DNA from: Neolecta irregularis DAH-3
Lineage: Eukaryota; Ascomycota; Neolectomycetes; Neolectales; Neolectaceae
Reading direction: 5' to 3'
Assembly (NCBI GenBank): GCA_001929475.1
Contig: LXFE01000129.1
Coordinates: forward strand, 1-29,270
Length of the DNA stretch: 29,270 nt
Position 1 is the stretch's first letter; each line of letters begins with the position of its first letter. The notes beneath the pieces were generated by a model. The model was not told where the DNA came from. It made no database searches and worked only from the letters and a program-made list of their open reading frames with translations. A program made the position numbers and the translations under genes. Of the stretch, positions 10,435-20,390 are shown piece by piece.

Positions 10435-11198
10435 GATGACGACTGGATGAAGGGCGAGTCGGATGTTAAAAATGCCGATCTTTGCAAATGAATTTGGAGA
10501 GACAAGCTAGTTCGGGGACCATGATAGGAATACCGGATCTTCGGCTGACACAAGTGCTCGAGAACACTCCAGTCAGGCTGAGGTCAGCCGCCCAGCATAA
10601 ATGGACCCGCAAGAGTAAGACCTTGGACCTAAGAACCCGCCAATATTCGGTCCAATATGCTAATATCAGACTGCATATCGTTGTAACTGTACACATAGAC
10701 GACCTCAATTACCGTTCTTCTAGAACTAAGAGTTTATGTTTAGCGCTAGCCCATGGTAACTGTAGCTATCTGCACTGCTGACGTAAGTGGAGTGAGGCTA
10801 TTCGTCATTCTCATCCAGTACTTCAAGAGTACTGATAACATTCCTCGACTTCAAGTAGATATTTTAGGTTGCAACCGAAAAGGTATTGTTACTCCAAAGT
10901 AACTGTAAATCAAGAAAACAGGGGTGTCGTGGTGAGCTGCGGGCCAGATAAGCGACGATCGCTAATTCTATCTATATTGAACAAAATGTCTATAAAACAT
11001 GAAAACCCTTTATATCTATCCATGAAAATGTCTTATGTACAGTGTACAATAAGACGACAGGTCTGAAATTTGCAAAAACCAACCCCATGATAAAGAAAAG
11101 CCTGTCGTTATACCGAAACAATTGAAAGTAATCCATTTCTATTGGGCGGCATCACAAGGAAATATCATAATAAAGAATATTCGATCATGAGCTATGAA
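10435..11198. other. Spacer between the duplicated regulators
   Basis: These 764 bases hold the promoter of copy 1 and the 3' UTR of copy 2. Short open frames occur on both strands, but none has introns, domain similarity or the coding look of its neighbours. I see no third regulator remnant. Confidence 0.4.
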
Positions 11199-13924
11199 TC
11201 ATCTCGGATATCGGTGACTTGTCGCTTCACTAAATGGGTATGGCTCCCAATCGATATCACCCAAAAAATAGGATGGCTCGTCATAACTTCTAAAGTGATG
11301 CCCATCTGCCAAGTTGAGACCGAAGAGTGGTTCATGGGCATATGAGCACTGTGGTAAAGGCAAGGAAGAACTTGAAGAAGTCCATTCGGATTTATGTGCA
11401 TTACTGGACTCAGGATGGGAAACAGGATAGCCAATGAAGGGATGATTTCCGTGCAAATTGGAGACCGGAGGAGGCAACTCGATATGAGCCTGAGGATTTT
11501 CTTCAGGCGAATCAGAGGGTAGGTCAGTGACTCTTGAGCGCTTCGCCTTCCGCGATGAGACTTTCGAAAGGATTTGTCGAGAAAGTTTTACGAGGCCTTC
11601 GAGATGACTTGCCATGCCATCTATGTAAGGATTATCACTGAGCGGGTGGGCACGGCGGAAGAACAGAATCGCTTCTTCAATCAATGCGATATCCGACATG
11701 GCATTGTCTTGTGAGGGGTCATTGATAAAGTTCGTGAATATGACCAACGCTGACAGGTATGGATAATACACATGGAGGCTGCGTATTAAACAAAGCAGAA
11801 AAGCATCAAGTACCATACTCGTTGCAGGATATCAGGGGGCACCAAACCCAATACCTGAATCGTCGACCTTGCAGAGCTGACGCAAAGAGCGCCACCAGCT
11901 AAAAGCCGAGGATGAGCGGAGAGAATTTGAGGAGGCACAGAAATATTGCCGAACATCCTTTGAAGCGAAATCAACAGTCCCTGCCGATGAAGAATGATTA
12001 CTGTGTGATGGAACCTGGAAATGAGAAACAGATGCAAAGCATGATTATACAAAAGATGTGCGTAGAGAGTGATGGCATAAATTACTGGCGAAAGCTCCGG
12101 CTTCAGGTCGAAATCGGGCCTCATATTTTCTTTCCACTGAAACATAAATTAAAATATTTGAAGCAAGACTTACTGCTACAACATCTTGGTCTAATTCAGC
12201 GGCATTCCGTACTAGCTTTACGATATCGATGTCACTGCGAACAATCTTGTAGAGCTTCTTCTGGATCTTTGACTGGATCTTGGCCAGTTCAATGATCCGT
12301 AGAAAGAGTCGCAGGGAAATGCTGCACGTGTGTTCACCTTCGATAACCCTATCTCTTGTGATAAAGTGGTCATCGATAGGCTGCGGGAGTAGCTGATCGA
12401 TGTCGTCATCTTGTAACACACCTGGAAGCCCGACAATATTTGACAGAATTTTGTCCATGATATATATAGTCCAAAACAAATTGCAACGCTCTTGCAGTTC
12501 GACAGGATCAAGGTTTAAGCGGTGTCCAGAACGATGAAGGCCTGCGCCAAGCGCACAGCGAATGATCGTACCGAGCTGCCACCACACTTGCTTGGGATCG
12601 GTCCGAGTCTGAGTATAGATCATCTTCCTATTACTACAGTTACAGCAACGAGTACTTACAATAAGCAAAAGAGCCCGAATAGAATGAGAGCCCCCAATAT
12701 CTAGTAACTCATCACGCAGACCGGAGGCAGCATCCGCCCAGTTTTTAGCCATCGCCTCAAACTCTTCTCGGATATTATCATCGCGCTTGTAAGCATCGGC
12801 TTGACACCCAAGAGCAAGGACCTTCCAGGTCAGAGTGACAATTTTCCAGAATACGAACTATGAGATATGTAGCAAGCCATGAAGGTTTGAGCATAATATT
12901 CGCATTTGTCCACGAATTTTGATAGGTTTCGAGAAAGGATGGAGTATGGAACAGTGGAATAGCAACATTAACATGGTCAAGAAAGGCTATCAAGATTAGC
13001 CGCCAATCAAGCGCTGGAATATACCTTGAACAAAGATATCCGCAATTTCCCGGCTCGGTAACAACGCCATCTCAGAAGGACGATCATTAACCCGAGGGCG
13101 CGACGGAATCGATAGCATTCTGAGGAAGTCGTCCATCACTTCATGTTGTGGCAAATGCTCCATAACATACTCTTTAGCCTTCAGCAGAAACGAAAATCCT
13201 GATTGGGACCCTATATCTGTTAATACTATTCGGAAAAATACTTGCCGAAATATCTGGTTTTACCGTCATCTTCGTTGAGAAACATTCCAACCAGAGAATC
13301 CGATAGAGTACCTAGGATAGATGACTCAGCGTCGTGGTCTCGAGCTTTAGAATCTTCAGAGGTAGCGGCTTTGGATAACTGAGGATCGGGGAACCGACGA
13401 GACTTATCAGCCTTTGCCGATAATAAAAACGATTCAGCCATTTCCTCAGCAAGCAATCCTTCGATCTCACTCTCTATTTCTGGAACAAGGCCTTTAAGAA
13501 GAGATTCCATGCGCTCCAGTCGTTTCTGTTATAAGACATATCTCAGAGTGGTGCTAAACCTCTAACGTTTCAATATATCTCTGCCTGAGTTGTTAACCCA
13601 AGAGTAGATTAAATCGGCTTCATACCCCTTTTGAGGCTGTCTTTTCTTCGGCTGATCAGAAAAGGTGCAGTCTGCGTTTGAATGCGAACAACTCGCACAT
13701 GGATGAGACCCATCACACTTGAATGAGCTGACTGGCCACCAACGATCGTACCTTAATCTTCCGTCGCTACTTAAGGTTAAACAGAAAGAAAAAGGTTATA
13801 AAGATAGAAATACCCGACATAAATCGCAAGCTCTAGTTATCCTTCGCTTTTTCATATGTGAAAGACCTTGGTCTATCCTCTCGGGTGTGCTAGCATGACT
13901 GAATGAATCTGGGCTGGCGGACAT
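11199..13924 (-). CDS. Zn(II)2Cys6 transcription factor, copy 2
   Basis: Predicted 783 aa from eleven exons: 13924-13814, 13766-13752, 13717-13626, 13584-13560, 13525-13246, 13210-13025, 12986-12859, 12821-12660, 12623-12174, 12136-11814 and 11778-11199; all phases close. The zinc cluster is CDLCRRRKIKC...CASCSHSNADC (about residues 33-58), followed by YIETLEKRLERMESLL. The fungal_trans region contains LFHTPSFLETYQNSW, GLHRSGH, LFWTIYIMDKILSNIVGLPG and DDDIDQLLP. The intron 13211-13245 is GC-AG (GCAAGT), where copy 1 has GT. Seven of the internal exons have exactly the same length as in copy 1 (15, 25, 280, 128, 162, 450 and 323 nt), so the two arose by tandem duplication. Regulated genes cannot be inferred from this window. 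Confidence 0.9.
13560..13584 (-). other. 25-nt microexon in regulator copy 2 (twin at 10065-10089)
   Basis: The exon between introns 13585-13625 and 13526-13559 is only 25 nt and links the zinc cluster to the coiled coil (QRYIETLE). Copy 1 has a matching 25-nt exon at 10065-10089 (PKYVQSLE). Without it the zinc cluster and the ERMESL helix are out of frame in both genes. Confidence 0.85.
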
Positions 13925-14101
13925 TTTGCACAGGTGCTTGGTGTGGATCCGAGTGAGCATCGCCAGGTTTTATACAAGAGGAGCCCAATATAGAATGAGA
14001 ATGGCGCGAACTGGAAGGGCATCAATGCTCAGGCCGTTTCCCAAAATTCTTCCCAAAGACCATACTTAGCCTGATTACAAAAAACAGCAAGGACTGTCCC
14101 C

Positions 14102-14478
14102 ATGGAGCAAAAATTGCACAAACTCGAGACAGCTTCGCAATCGTATTATCTCTGTATTTCCTCAGCCTCCAGTCAGAGTCAGGCCTGGAACGGAAAAAAG
14201 GAGGCTTATCGCCGTCTCATCATGGGTACGTTAGTGTGAGAATCAGCTAATACTCTATGTAAGCAAGGTCCACAATGCAAGGATACTATAACGACGCTAA
14301 CCAAACCATGAGGCTGAGAAATGATAGGGAACAAAATAAGAACGCCAAATCCACTGAACCCAAACTCAGTCAACGAAAGCTCGCTTCATTTGCCCTCGGC
14401 GGCCGATCTCTATCGGACGCGACTGCACGTTCATCTGAAGCCTCCTTGTTTCTCAAGGCTAAGAAATTAGTAAACTAA
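14102..14478 (+). CDS. Small hypothetical protein, 112 aa
   Basis: Exons 14102-14225 and 14264-14478, with a 38-nt intron whose branch region reads GCTAATA, give a 112-aa polar protein ([16 protein letters not shown]... [15 protein letters not shown]...). The acceptor at 14263 is chosen because the next AG puts the second exon out of frame. There is no signal peptide or membrane segment, and I recognise no family. It is divergent from regulator copy 2 (177 bases between start codons), and its last 20 coding bases overlap the Pam18 coding end on the other strand. Confidence 0.5.
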
Positions 14479-14979
14479 GCCCCTCGGAAAATAGCAACAG
14501 GCTATGTAGCACATACAAGTCTTTTGCCTCGTTGATTTTTGTCGCTAAATAAGGTGAACCGCCACGATCAGGGTGATTCAAGAGCATGATCCTTCGATGT
14601 GCATCTTTCAATTTTGACTTGTTTAGACCTCGCTCTCTAAAATACAATCAGTGATATGGTTTAACCATTTGATGAGGATTTTGGTACGTCAATGATAATA
14701 TCATGGTGGCTTCCTTTTTGGACATTTTGGAGTCGAACCCTCCCTTTGAGAAGTTTTTTACTGCTGCGTTAACTCCTTTCGGCATGCCCTGGTAGCGTTT
14801 AAATGCCCGCAGGCCGAATCTTCCCTGCAGAGAATATTAATCCCACTCTGTTCGCAAATACGAAGGAACGGACGGACATACGGCAGTAGCTAAAGCTGCA
14901 ATCCCGACACCAGCAGCGATTATGGATGCCTTTTACTTGTTAGAAAAAAGGAAAACAATAGCTCAAGCTAGATACCATC
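14459..14979 (-). CDS. pam18: Pam18/Tim14, J-protein of the mitochondrial import motor
   Basis: Inner-membrane J-protein that stimulates mitochondrial Hsp70 (Ssc1) at the TIM23 channel, working with Pam16. Exons 14979-14977, 14929-14882, 14824-14688 and 14636-14459 give 121 aa. Residues 2-20 form a short membrane segment ([16 protein letters not shown]). [26 protein letters not shown] is the J domain, with the HPD triad at about 84-86, and matches DNAJC19/Tim14 in length and sequence. Two oddities: the first coding exon is the ATG alone, and after INEAKDL the usual short end is replaced by an 18-residue hydrophobic tail (from YVLHSLLLF) that reads into the opposite gene. An unseen alternative 3' splice could remove this tail. 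Confidence 0.92.
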
Positions 14980-15262
14980 GTGAGAAGTACAGTGGGTTAT
15001 AGTGCGATAGGATTTGCGTGGAGCGATCAGCTGGTACTTGAGTGCAAGGAGCAGGAATTCTTTTGTTTCAGTATTAACAACGACCCCATTCTTCGCGAAA
15101 TACAGAAAGCATAAAATTTCATAGCATCATATGATATTGAAGTTTATAGGAAAAGAATCTGAGTAACTGATGTATATATTTTATGTAGTTTGCATCGAAT
15201 CACGTTAGGCCAAGCTATACCAGATATCGTTTGGTCAATGTTGAGGTCGAAATTAGGAATCA

Positions 15263-16489
15263 TTAGGCATTCAAGGTCTTGAACCGCATTGGCTTTGTTC
15301 CTTCTTCAAATGGAACACCTTCAGGTTAGTCTATAAAATGTAAAAAAAGGATCAAGATACCTAGCTCGAGGAGCCGTGAAAATGCGTTGCCGAAATCTTC
15401 AAAAAATTTCTCCTGGTCATTGGCATAGATATCAACCCATTTTTTGAAACTTTTGTCTTTAATAAGAGCCATATCAGTAGGAAGCATCATCAGACTTTGC
15501 GTTTTCTTGTCTTCATGTTGTCTTGAAGGTTAGCGTATGGGATTACCGAGATGATACTCCGGTCCGTTCCATTTTTTCCATTGCCATTTCTCATCTAGAA
15601 GGAGCTTGAAGAAATCGTTCGTAAACATGGTGGGCGAGAAGGTCCAAGGACCACTGTATCCCGAACGATCTGGATGGCCTCGACCAAGAGCATGAGCACC
15701 AGACAAAGCCACAATTTCTTGATCGTTCCAACCCATCCGGTAGAAGATATCGCGTAAGTGGCGCTGATCTTTGGAAGCATCCGGAAGTCTGCATTAGCAA
15801 GATGAACCAGGCAAAATCACTACCGTCCATCAGGCGAACATGCCGCCACATCTTTATCAGATCTTCCCGGCCTCCAGGAGATAGTTGGTCCCTGCATTTC
15901 TTGAATTGCAACAACACCTCCAAGGGTCCATAAATCAGAATAAGAAATCCAAGGAAACCTTTTGTGGATAGATTCCATGATATCTCTCGCGACCTTGAGA
16001 CCGGCATTAGCACCATGATCTGATTCCTACAAGTAAATCAGGGTGTAGCAGTTTCAAAATTACAGGTGCAAATCTCATTGTCGCGCCATTCGATCCACCA
16101 GTTCCAGTCTCTTTATCGTATGTGCCAGAGGCGTGCCACGCAAGTCTGACCAAGACAGGGCCAAAACTCCCATCGTCGTAATTCTCAGCACCCTCTTCCA
16201 GTTTTTCGGCAATAGCCTCATAGACGGCCTGATAATCCTTTTCAGCTGGTTTAGATAGCTTTTTCAAGGCCGTTCCAGTAGTGGATGGGCTCTGCGAGAG
16301 GCCAAACTTATCGGCGTGGCTATAAACGTAGCCCCCTCCGAGCACAAGCGCACCAGCAGTTATATATAGCCCAATCTTGCTTTTCCGTGGCCGCCCCTGG
16401 GACGACTGGAATCGCCGCTGAGTGACACGCGAGACTGGCCCAGAGGGTAAACGCAAACGGAGAAGCCGGAGAGGTGTCTGAACTGACAT
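15263..16489 (-). CDS. ccp1: Cytochrome c peroxidase, mitochondrial
   Basis: Haem peroxidase of the intermembrane space that reduces H2O2 with electrons from cytochrome c. Exons 16489-16064, 16026-15824, 15788-15547, 15510-15361 and 15318-15263 give 358 aa, close to yeast Ccp1. The N-terminus is Arg-rich (presequence-like), followed by a hydrophobic sorting segment at about 39-56. The distal pocket is in VRLAWHASG (Arg115, Trp118, His119). The proximal His242 lies in [12 protein letters not shown], and Trp258 (GPW), 16 residues on as in yeast His175/Trp191, is the radical-forming Trp. The [10 protein letters not shown] block and [12 protein letters not shown] end match the family. It is divergently oriented to the arrestin-like gene, 337 bases apart if the latter starts at 16827. 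Confidence 0.95.
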
Positions 16490-16826
16490 GGCGGTGGGAT
16501 AATTGTCAAAGAGCGGGGATTCACGTCAATCTATACGAGTCTGGCTACGGCTAGGTCACAGTCGCATTAGTAAGAAAATCTTACCAGATACCTCTCAAAT
16601 GGGCTGCTTACTACTCTATTCTTTTGTCAGCTGCACGCAAATCTATATTGGCAGCTTTGGCCTGGTTGGATACGGCCCTAGAGAAGGATGCCGGAATCCA
16701 GATCCAAGCGGAAGGCCTAGGTGAGACGACAATTTAATAGATCTTAGGTCATTTGGGCAACCCCTGTTCGAGTATCCCCATCTTGAAAAGTCTCGTTCCC
16801 CTGTTATTGCCACAGAAGATTATGTC
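16490..16826. other. Divergent promoter region, possibly with an upstream arrestin exon
   Basis: Between the CCP start and the first supported arrestin-like ATG. An open frame from 16599 (ATG) to 16720 ends at a GTGAG donor, and the only in-phase acceptor (16747) leaves a 27-nt intron, shorter than every other intron here. I therefore do not call it an exon, but the arrestin-like gene probably begins upstream of 16827. Confidence 0.3.
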
Positions 16827-18015
16827 ATGTTGAAAGAGTCATCCCCTGTTCTTTCCGATGCAGCGACCTTTGTATATCCACAAACGACATCCAAATCCGA
16901 GCTGCCTGGACATGAACAGACCCTGTCAATAAGCAGTCTCCCTCGAGATAAACTCTTCATTGAGGTCGATTGTATACAAGCCTATCCGCGGACCGAGAAG
17001 AACTTTACTTTTGTGCTTGTCCAGGGGGAAATCTGTCTTGACAGAATCATAAGAGGCAGGATTGTACTATGCCTGTCGCACCCTTTGCTTGCAAAGAGAA
17101 TCATCGCGAGCGTCAAAGCCACCAAGTCCATTATTCTGAAAGATAAATCCTTGATCAGGAACTTGGGACATCGCCATGAAGAAACGCTTTGGAATCGAGT
17201 TTGTACATGTCTCTGATTAATTAATTACTATTAAGGTTACAAGTGTCTGGACAGGCGATATTATTCCCGCTAACACGCCGCTCGAATTTCCATTCTCCGT
17301 AACGATTCCTTCGACACTGCCTCCGTCACTTCAGCTTAGCAATGGATCTTTTACTTACACAGTAAAAGTCTATACATCCAGAGGGCTGCTCCACAAAGGC
17401 ATCTCCGGAACGCCACTGATATCACAAATTGTCTTCGTCAATGTGCCTGCGCCAATACCTCTCGAGTCCCTCGAACATCAGCCATCCCAAACTCTTCATT
17501 ACGCATATCCAATGTCATCACGCTTCAGCGTCCATTTTACAATCCCGACAACAGTACATATAAACTCACGCGATGACAAGGGTGATCTTCCAGTAGCCGT
17601 TCATTTCACCTCACATCCTCCTGGCACCCGATTGCCAGAATTCTTGAGTTTTGAATGGACGCTCATCCAGCATGCTCGTTTCACATTTCGGTCAACAGTT
17701 ACTCAACAGGGATCCCTTCATAACCTTGATTCGACAACTAAAATAATGAGCGGCAGAGAAATCATTAGTACGACATTGCAGACGGCAGTAGCAACAAAGG
17801 TGTTTCATATCTCATTGACAAATTCCTTCATCGCTGCTGGAGATATGAAATCTCAACATATCGAGATTAGCCACAGCCTTGATGTTTCTGTTTTACGAGC
17901 ACAGTGCCTTAAATGGTGGAAATCGATGAGATACAAAAATGACAAAAGGAAATGGACCGTTAGCGTTCCAATTACAATCTTGGATAGTATTGAAGGAAGC
18001 CTCTACCACTCATAA
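16827..18015 (+). CDS. Arrestin-like domain protein (start uncertain)
   Basis: Exons 16827-17198 and 17236-18015 (37-nt intron, donor GTTTGT) give at least 383 aa. The strand pattern is arrestin-like: an N-terminal segment (FTFVLVQGEICLDRIIRGRIVLCLSHPL), then VTSVWTGDIIPANTPLEFPFSVTIP and FTYTVKVYTSRG, as in the N-terminal beta-sandwich of fungal alpha-arrestins, then a second, more divergent beta-rich half. Alpha-arrestins recruit Rsp5/Nedd4 ubiquitin ligases to membrane transporters. I see no clear PPxY motif, so an adaptor role is not shown. The reading frame stays open for 102 bases upstream of 16827 without an ATG, so the true first exon is probably missing. Confidence 0.55.
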
Positions 18016-18333
18016 TGACACAATATCGCCTTTAGTTAAAAAACAGTAGTGTTTAGCGAACATTAATTCTAATTATTCAATGCTACTTGGTGCACCATTG
18101 CAGGACAGGGAGATACAAATATGATAAAGAGACCTAGCAGGGAGAATAACCGGTGTCCTATGAGAGCGAGGCTTCAGTGATGACAGCCACTGACGGCGGG
18201 CGTTACACAGCACTTACAAGCATCCACGCTCATTTACACGAATTCAGGTGATATATTAATAAACGCATCGATGACCAAAAATATTGGAAGGCATGAATGA
18301 CCATGCAACGGGGGGCCAGGATAGATTTATTCT
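18016..18333. other. Convergent intergenic region
   Basis: These 318 bases between the arrestin-like and thiolase stops should be 3' UTR for both. No coding exon, repeat or RNA gene is seen. Confidence 0.4.
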
Positions 18334-19875
18334 TCAGAGACGGGCAGAGCGACCTTCCTTCGACATCATCCAATTTGATCGATACTTCTTACTCTGCACT
18401 TTGAGGGTCATCTATAATTTAACCCTATACAAAGTTCAGGAACCTACCTCCTCCGTAATTCCCCTAGCTTCAACAGCAGGATTATATCCCAGTCGCTTTC
18501 GACCATCTTCCATACTGTTCATGCCCGAAGAAACAGCGCAACCATCGAGTCTCTTATACACAGTAACAACGACGGCTCCACCCAGCCCAACATTATGTTG
18601 TAATGCATATTTACAATTCGGCACTTGACGGTTCGTAGCCCAACCACGTAGCTGCCAGACAAGTTCACTCGCTTGAGCGAGGCCAGTGGCTCCGAGTGGA
18701 TGGCCTTTTGAAATTAAGCCTCTCTGTAAGGGAATGATCATAAATAGAAGGTGTCTCGTACCTCCACTCGGATTTATAACATATTTTCCACCGTATGTAA
18801 TTTGATCGGTTTCTACCAGTTCATGTGCTTTCCCTGGTTTTGATAATCCTAGGGCATCGATACAGACGAGCTCATTAGCACTGAAACAATCATGTAACTC
18901 GACAACTTGGATTTCGTCAGCTGTGATGCCTGCTTCTTTGTAAACTTGATCAGCAGCATGTCTGGTCATGTCGGCCCCGACGAGCTCTATTGCACTTTTA
19001 TTGAACAAGGAAGGGGAATCTGTAGCCAGGCATTGTCCTGCGATTTCGATTGCCTGTGATTTAATATGAGGATGCGAATCAAGGAATCTTTGTGAGCAGA
19101 GAACAACAGCGGCAGCTCCATCTGAAGTCGGACAACACTGAAGCTTGGTGAGTGGGCCATGGATTTGTGGCGATTTGAGGATTTCATCCAGAGTATACAC
19201 TTTTTGGGACTGAGAGTATGGGTTTGATTTGCTGACGTTAACTTTGGACAGTAAATGAAATACCTATGCCGGTGATTAATTTCAGCAATATGAGCGAGAT
19301 GATCAGCAGTAGCGCCATACTTCTCGCAGTATTCAGTACCTGCATTCCCAAAGAGCTGAGCAGCCACTGGAGCAGTCGTCATTCCTCGAGTATTGGCCAT
19401 CAGAAATATTGAGCGGTCTAGGGGATTTGTTCGATCACTGAAGACACTCTTTAGTGATCCTAGATCGTCGGAAATCACAGAGAAATGTTGAGATACCTCG
19501 TTGCATCTGCTCGAATCCAATAACAAGAATGCAGTCTGAAACTCCATGTTCGATGAGTTGCTTCGCCATGAATAATCCAGTCGATCCGGTCGAACAGTTG
19601 TTGTTTACGTTATATATCGGAATTTGCGTCAATCCCAGTTGATAGAAGACTCTTTGGCCAGAGGTACTATCGCCATACACGTAGCACGCAATTCCTTGAT
19701 TGACTTCGTCATAGTTAATACCGGCATCTATTAGGGCTTTCACTGCGGCTTCCAATCCGCTATCGACGTAATCGATCTCGCCCTTAGGTTTGACAAATTT
19801 TGTCTGTGAATAAGTATTCGCCTAAGATGAGCCCACCATCCCAACTCCGGCAACATAAACTTTTGATTTCGACAT
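18334..19875 (-). CDS. SCP2-type thiolase with C-terminal peroxisomal signal
   Basis: Thiolase of the SCPx/sterol-carrier-protein-2 type, which cleaves 3-ketoacyl-CoA (including branched substrates) in peroxisomes. Exons 19875-19837, 19803-19497, 19459-19264, 19231-18762, 18719-18448 and 18393-18334 give 447 aa. Cys83 in [10 protein letters not shown] is the expected nucleophile, [11 protein letters not shown] holds the His of the second active-site loop, and [14 protein letters not shown] is the C-terminal glycine loop. The last intron (18394-18447) is needed to reach the final exon, which ends Ser-Ala-Arg-Leu-stop, a PTS1-type tripeptide (ARL). Reading through instead stops after EEVGS with no signal. 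No SCP2 lipid-transfer domain is fused, as is usual in fungi. Divergent from dynactin p62. Confidence 0.93.
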
Positions 19876-20390
19876 AAGTTTGATTCAAAAGTGAGGTTTA
19901 GTCCTGTACAATGATTACTGTAGCGGACAAAATGGGGGGAGGATCACATTTTCCTAACGCCACCCACCTCTTACCTCGGCATCTTCAACCCTCCTTCAGT
20001 CGGGTGAGCAAACGCAAACCTTGGATTATTTCTTCAATTAATAAAATCATACAAAACTCCAAAAAATAGCAAAGTGGGCACTGAAATCAGCTCCTTGATC
20101 TTTATCAATAAGCAAATATAAAACCCTTCCAATAAAATCCTGTTGCTCAAATGCTTTTAATTTTTCAGATTCCTATCGTTAATTCACGTGTGGCTTTCAA
20201 ACTGCGAGTCCACGAAACAAACGAAACAAGTTGAAGACTTGCGGCCTTTTACAAACCACTTTCGGCTCGGTACTATTATTTTTCCCTTGACCAGTGGAAA
20301 TTTGATGGGCCATTGTTGAAAAGTTAGGGATGTAAACCCGGTCAATGAATTAATTGTCATCTACGTCAAACACCACTAAGACTATACCCG
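19876..20390. other. Divergent promoter region
   Basis: These 515 bases lie between the start codons of the thiolase and dynactin p62. The sequence is AT-rich around 20030-20170. No coding exon or clear operator is visible. Confidence 0.4.

Noticed and set aside
7670-13924. Regulator pair as part of a secondary-metabolite cluster
   Set aside because: Neighbours are Ku80, Pam18 and CCP. No synthase, oxidase set or transporter is present.
18284-18628. Plus-strand 114-codon frame
   Set aside because: It is antisense to the thiolase 3' exons and has no domain or splice support.
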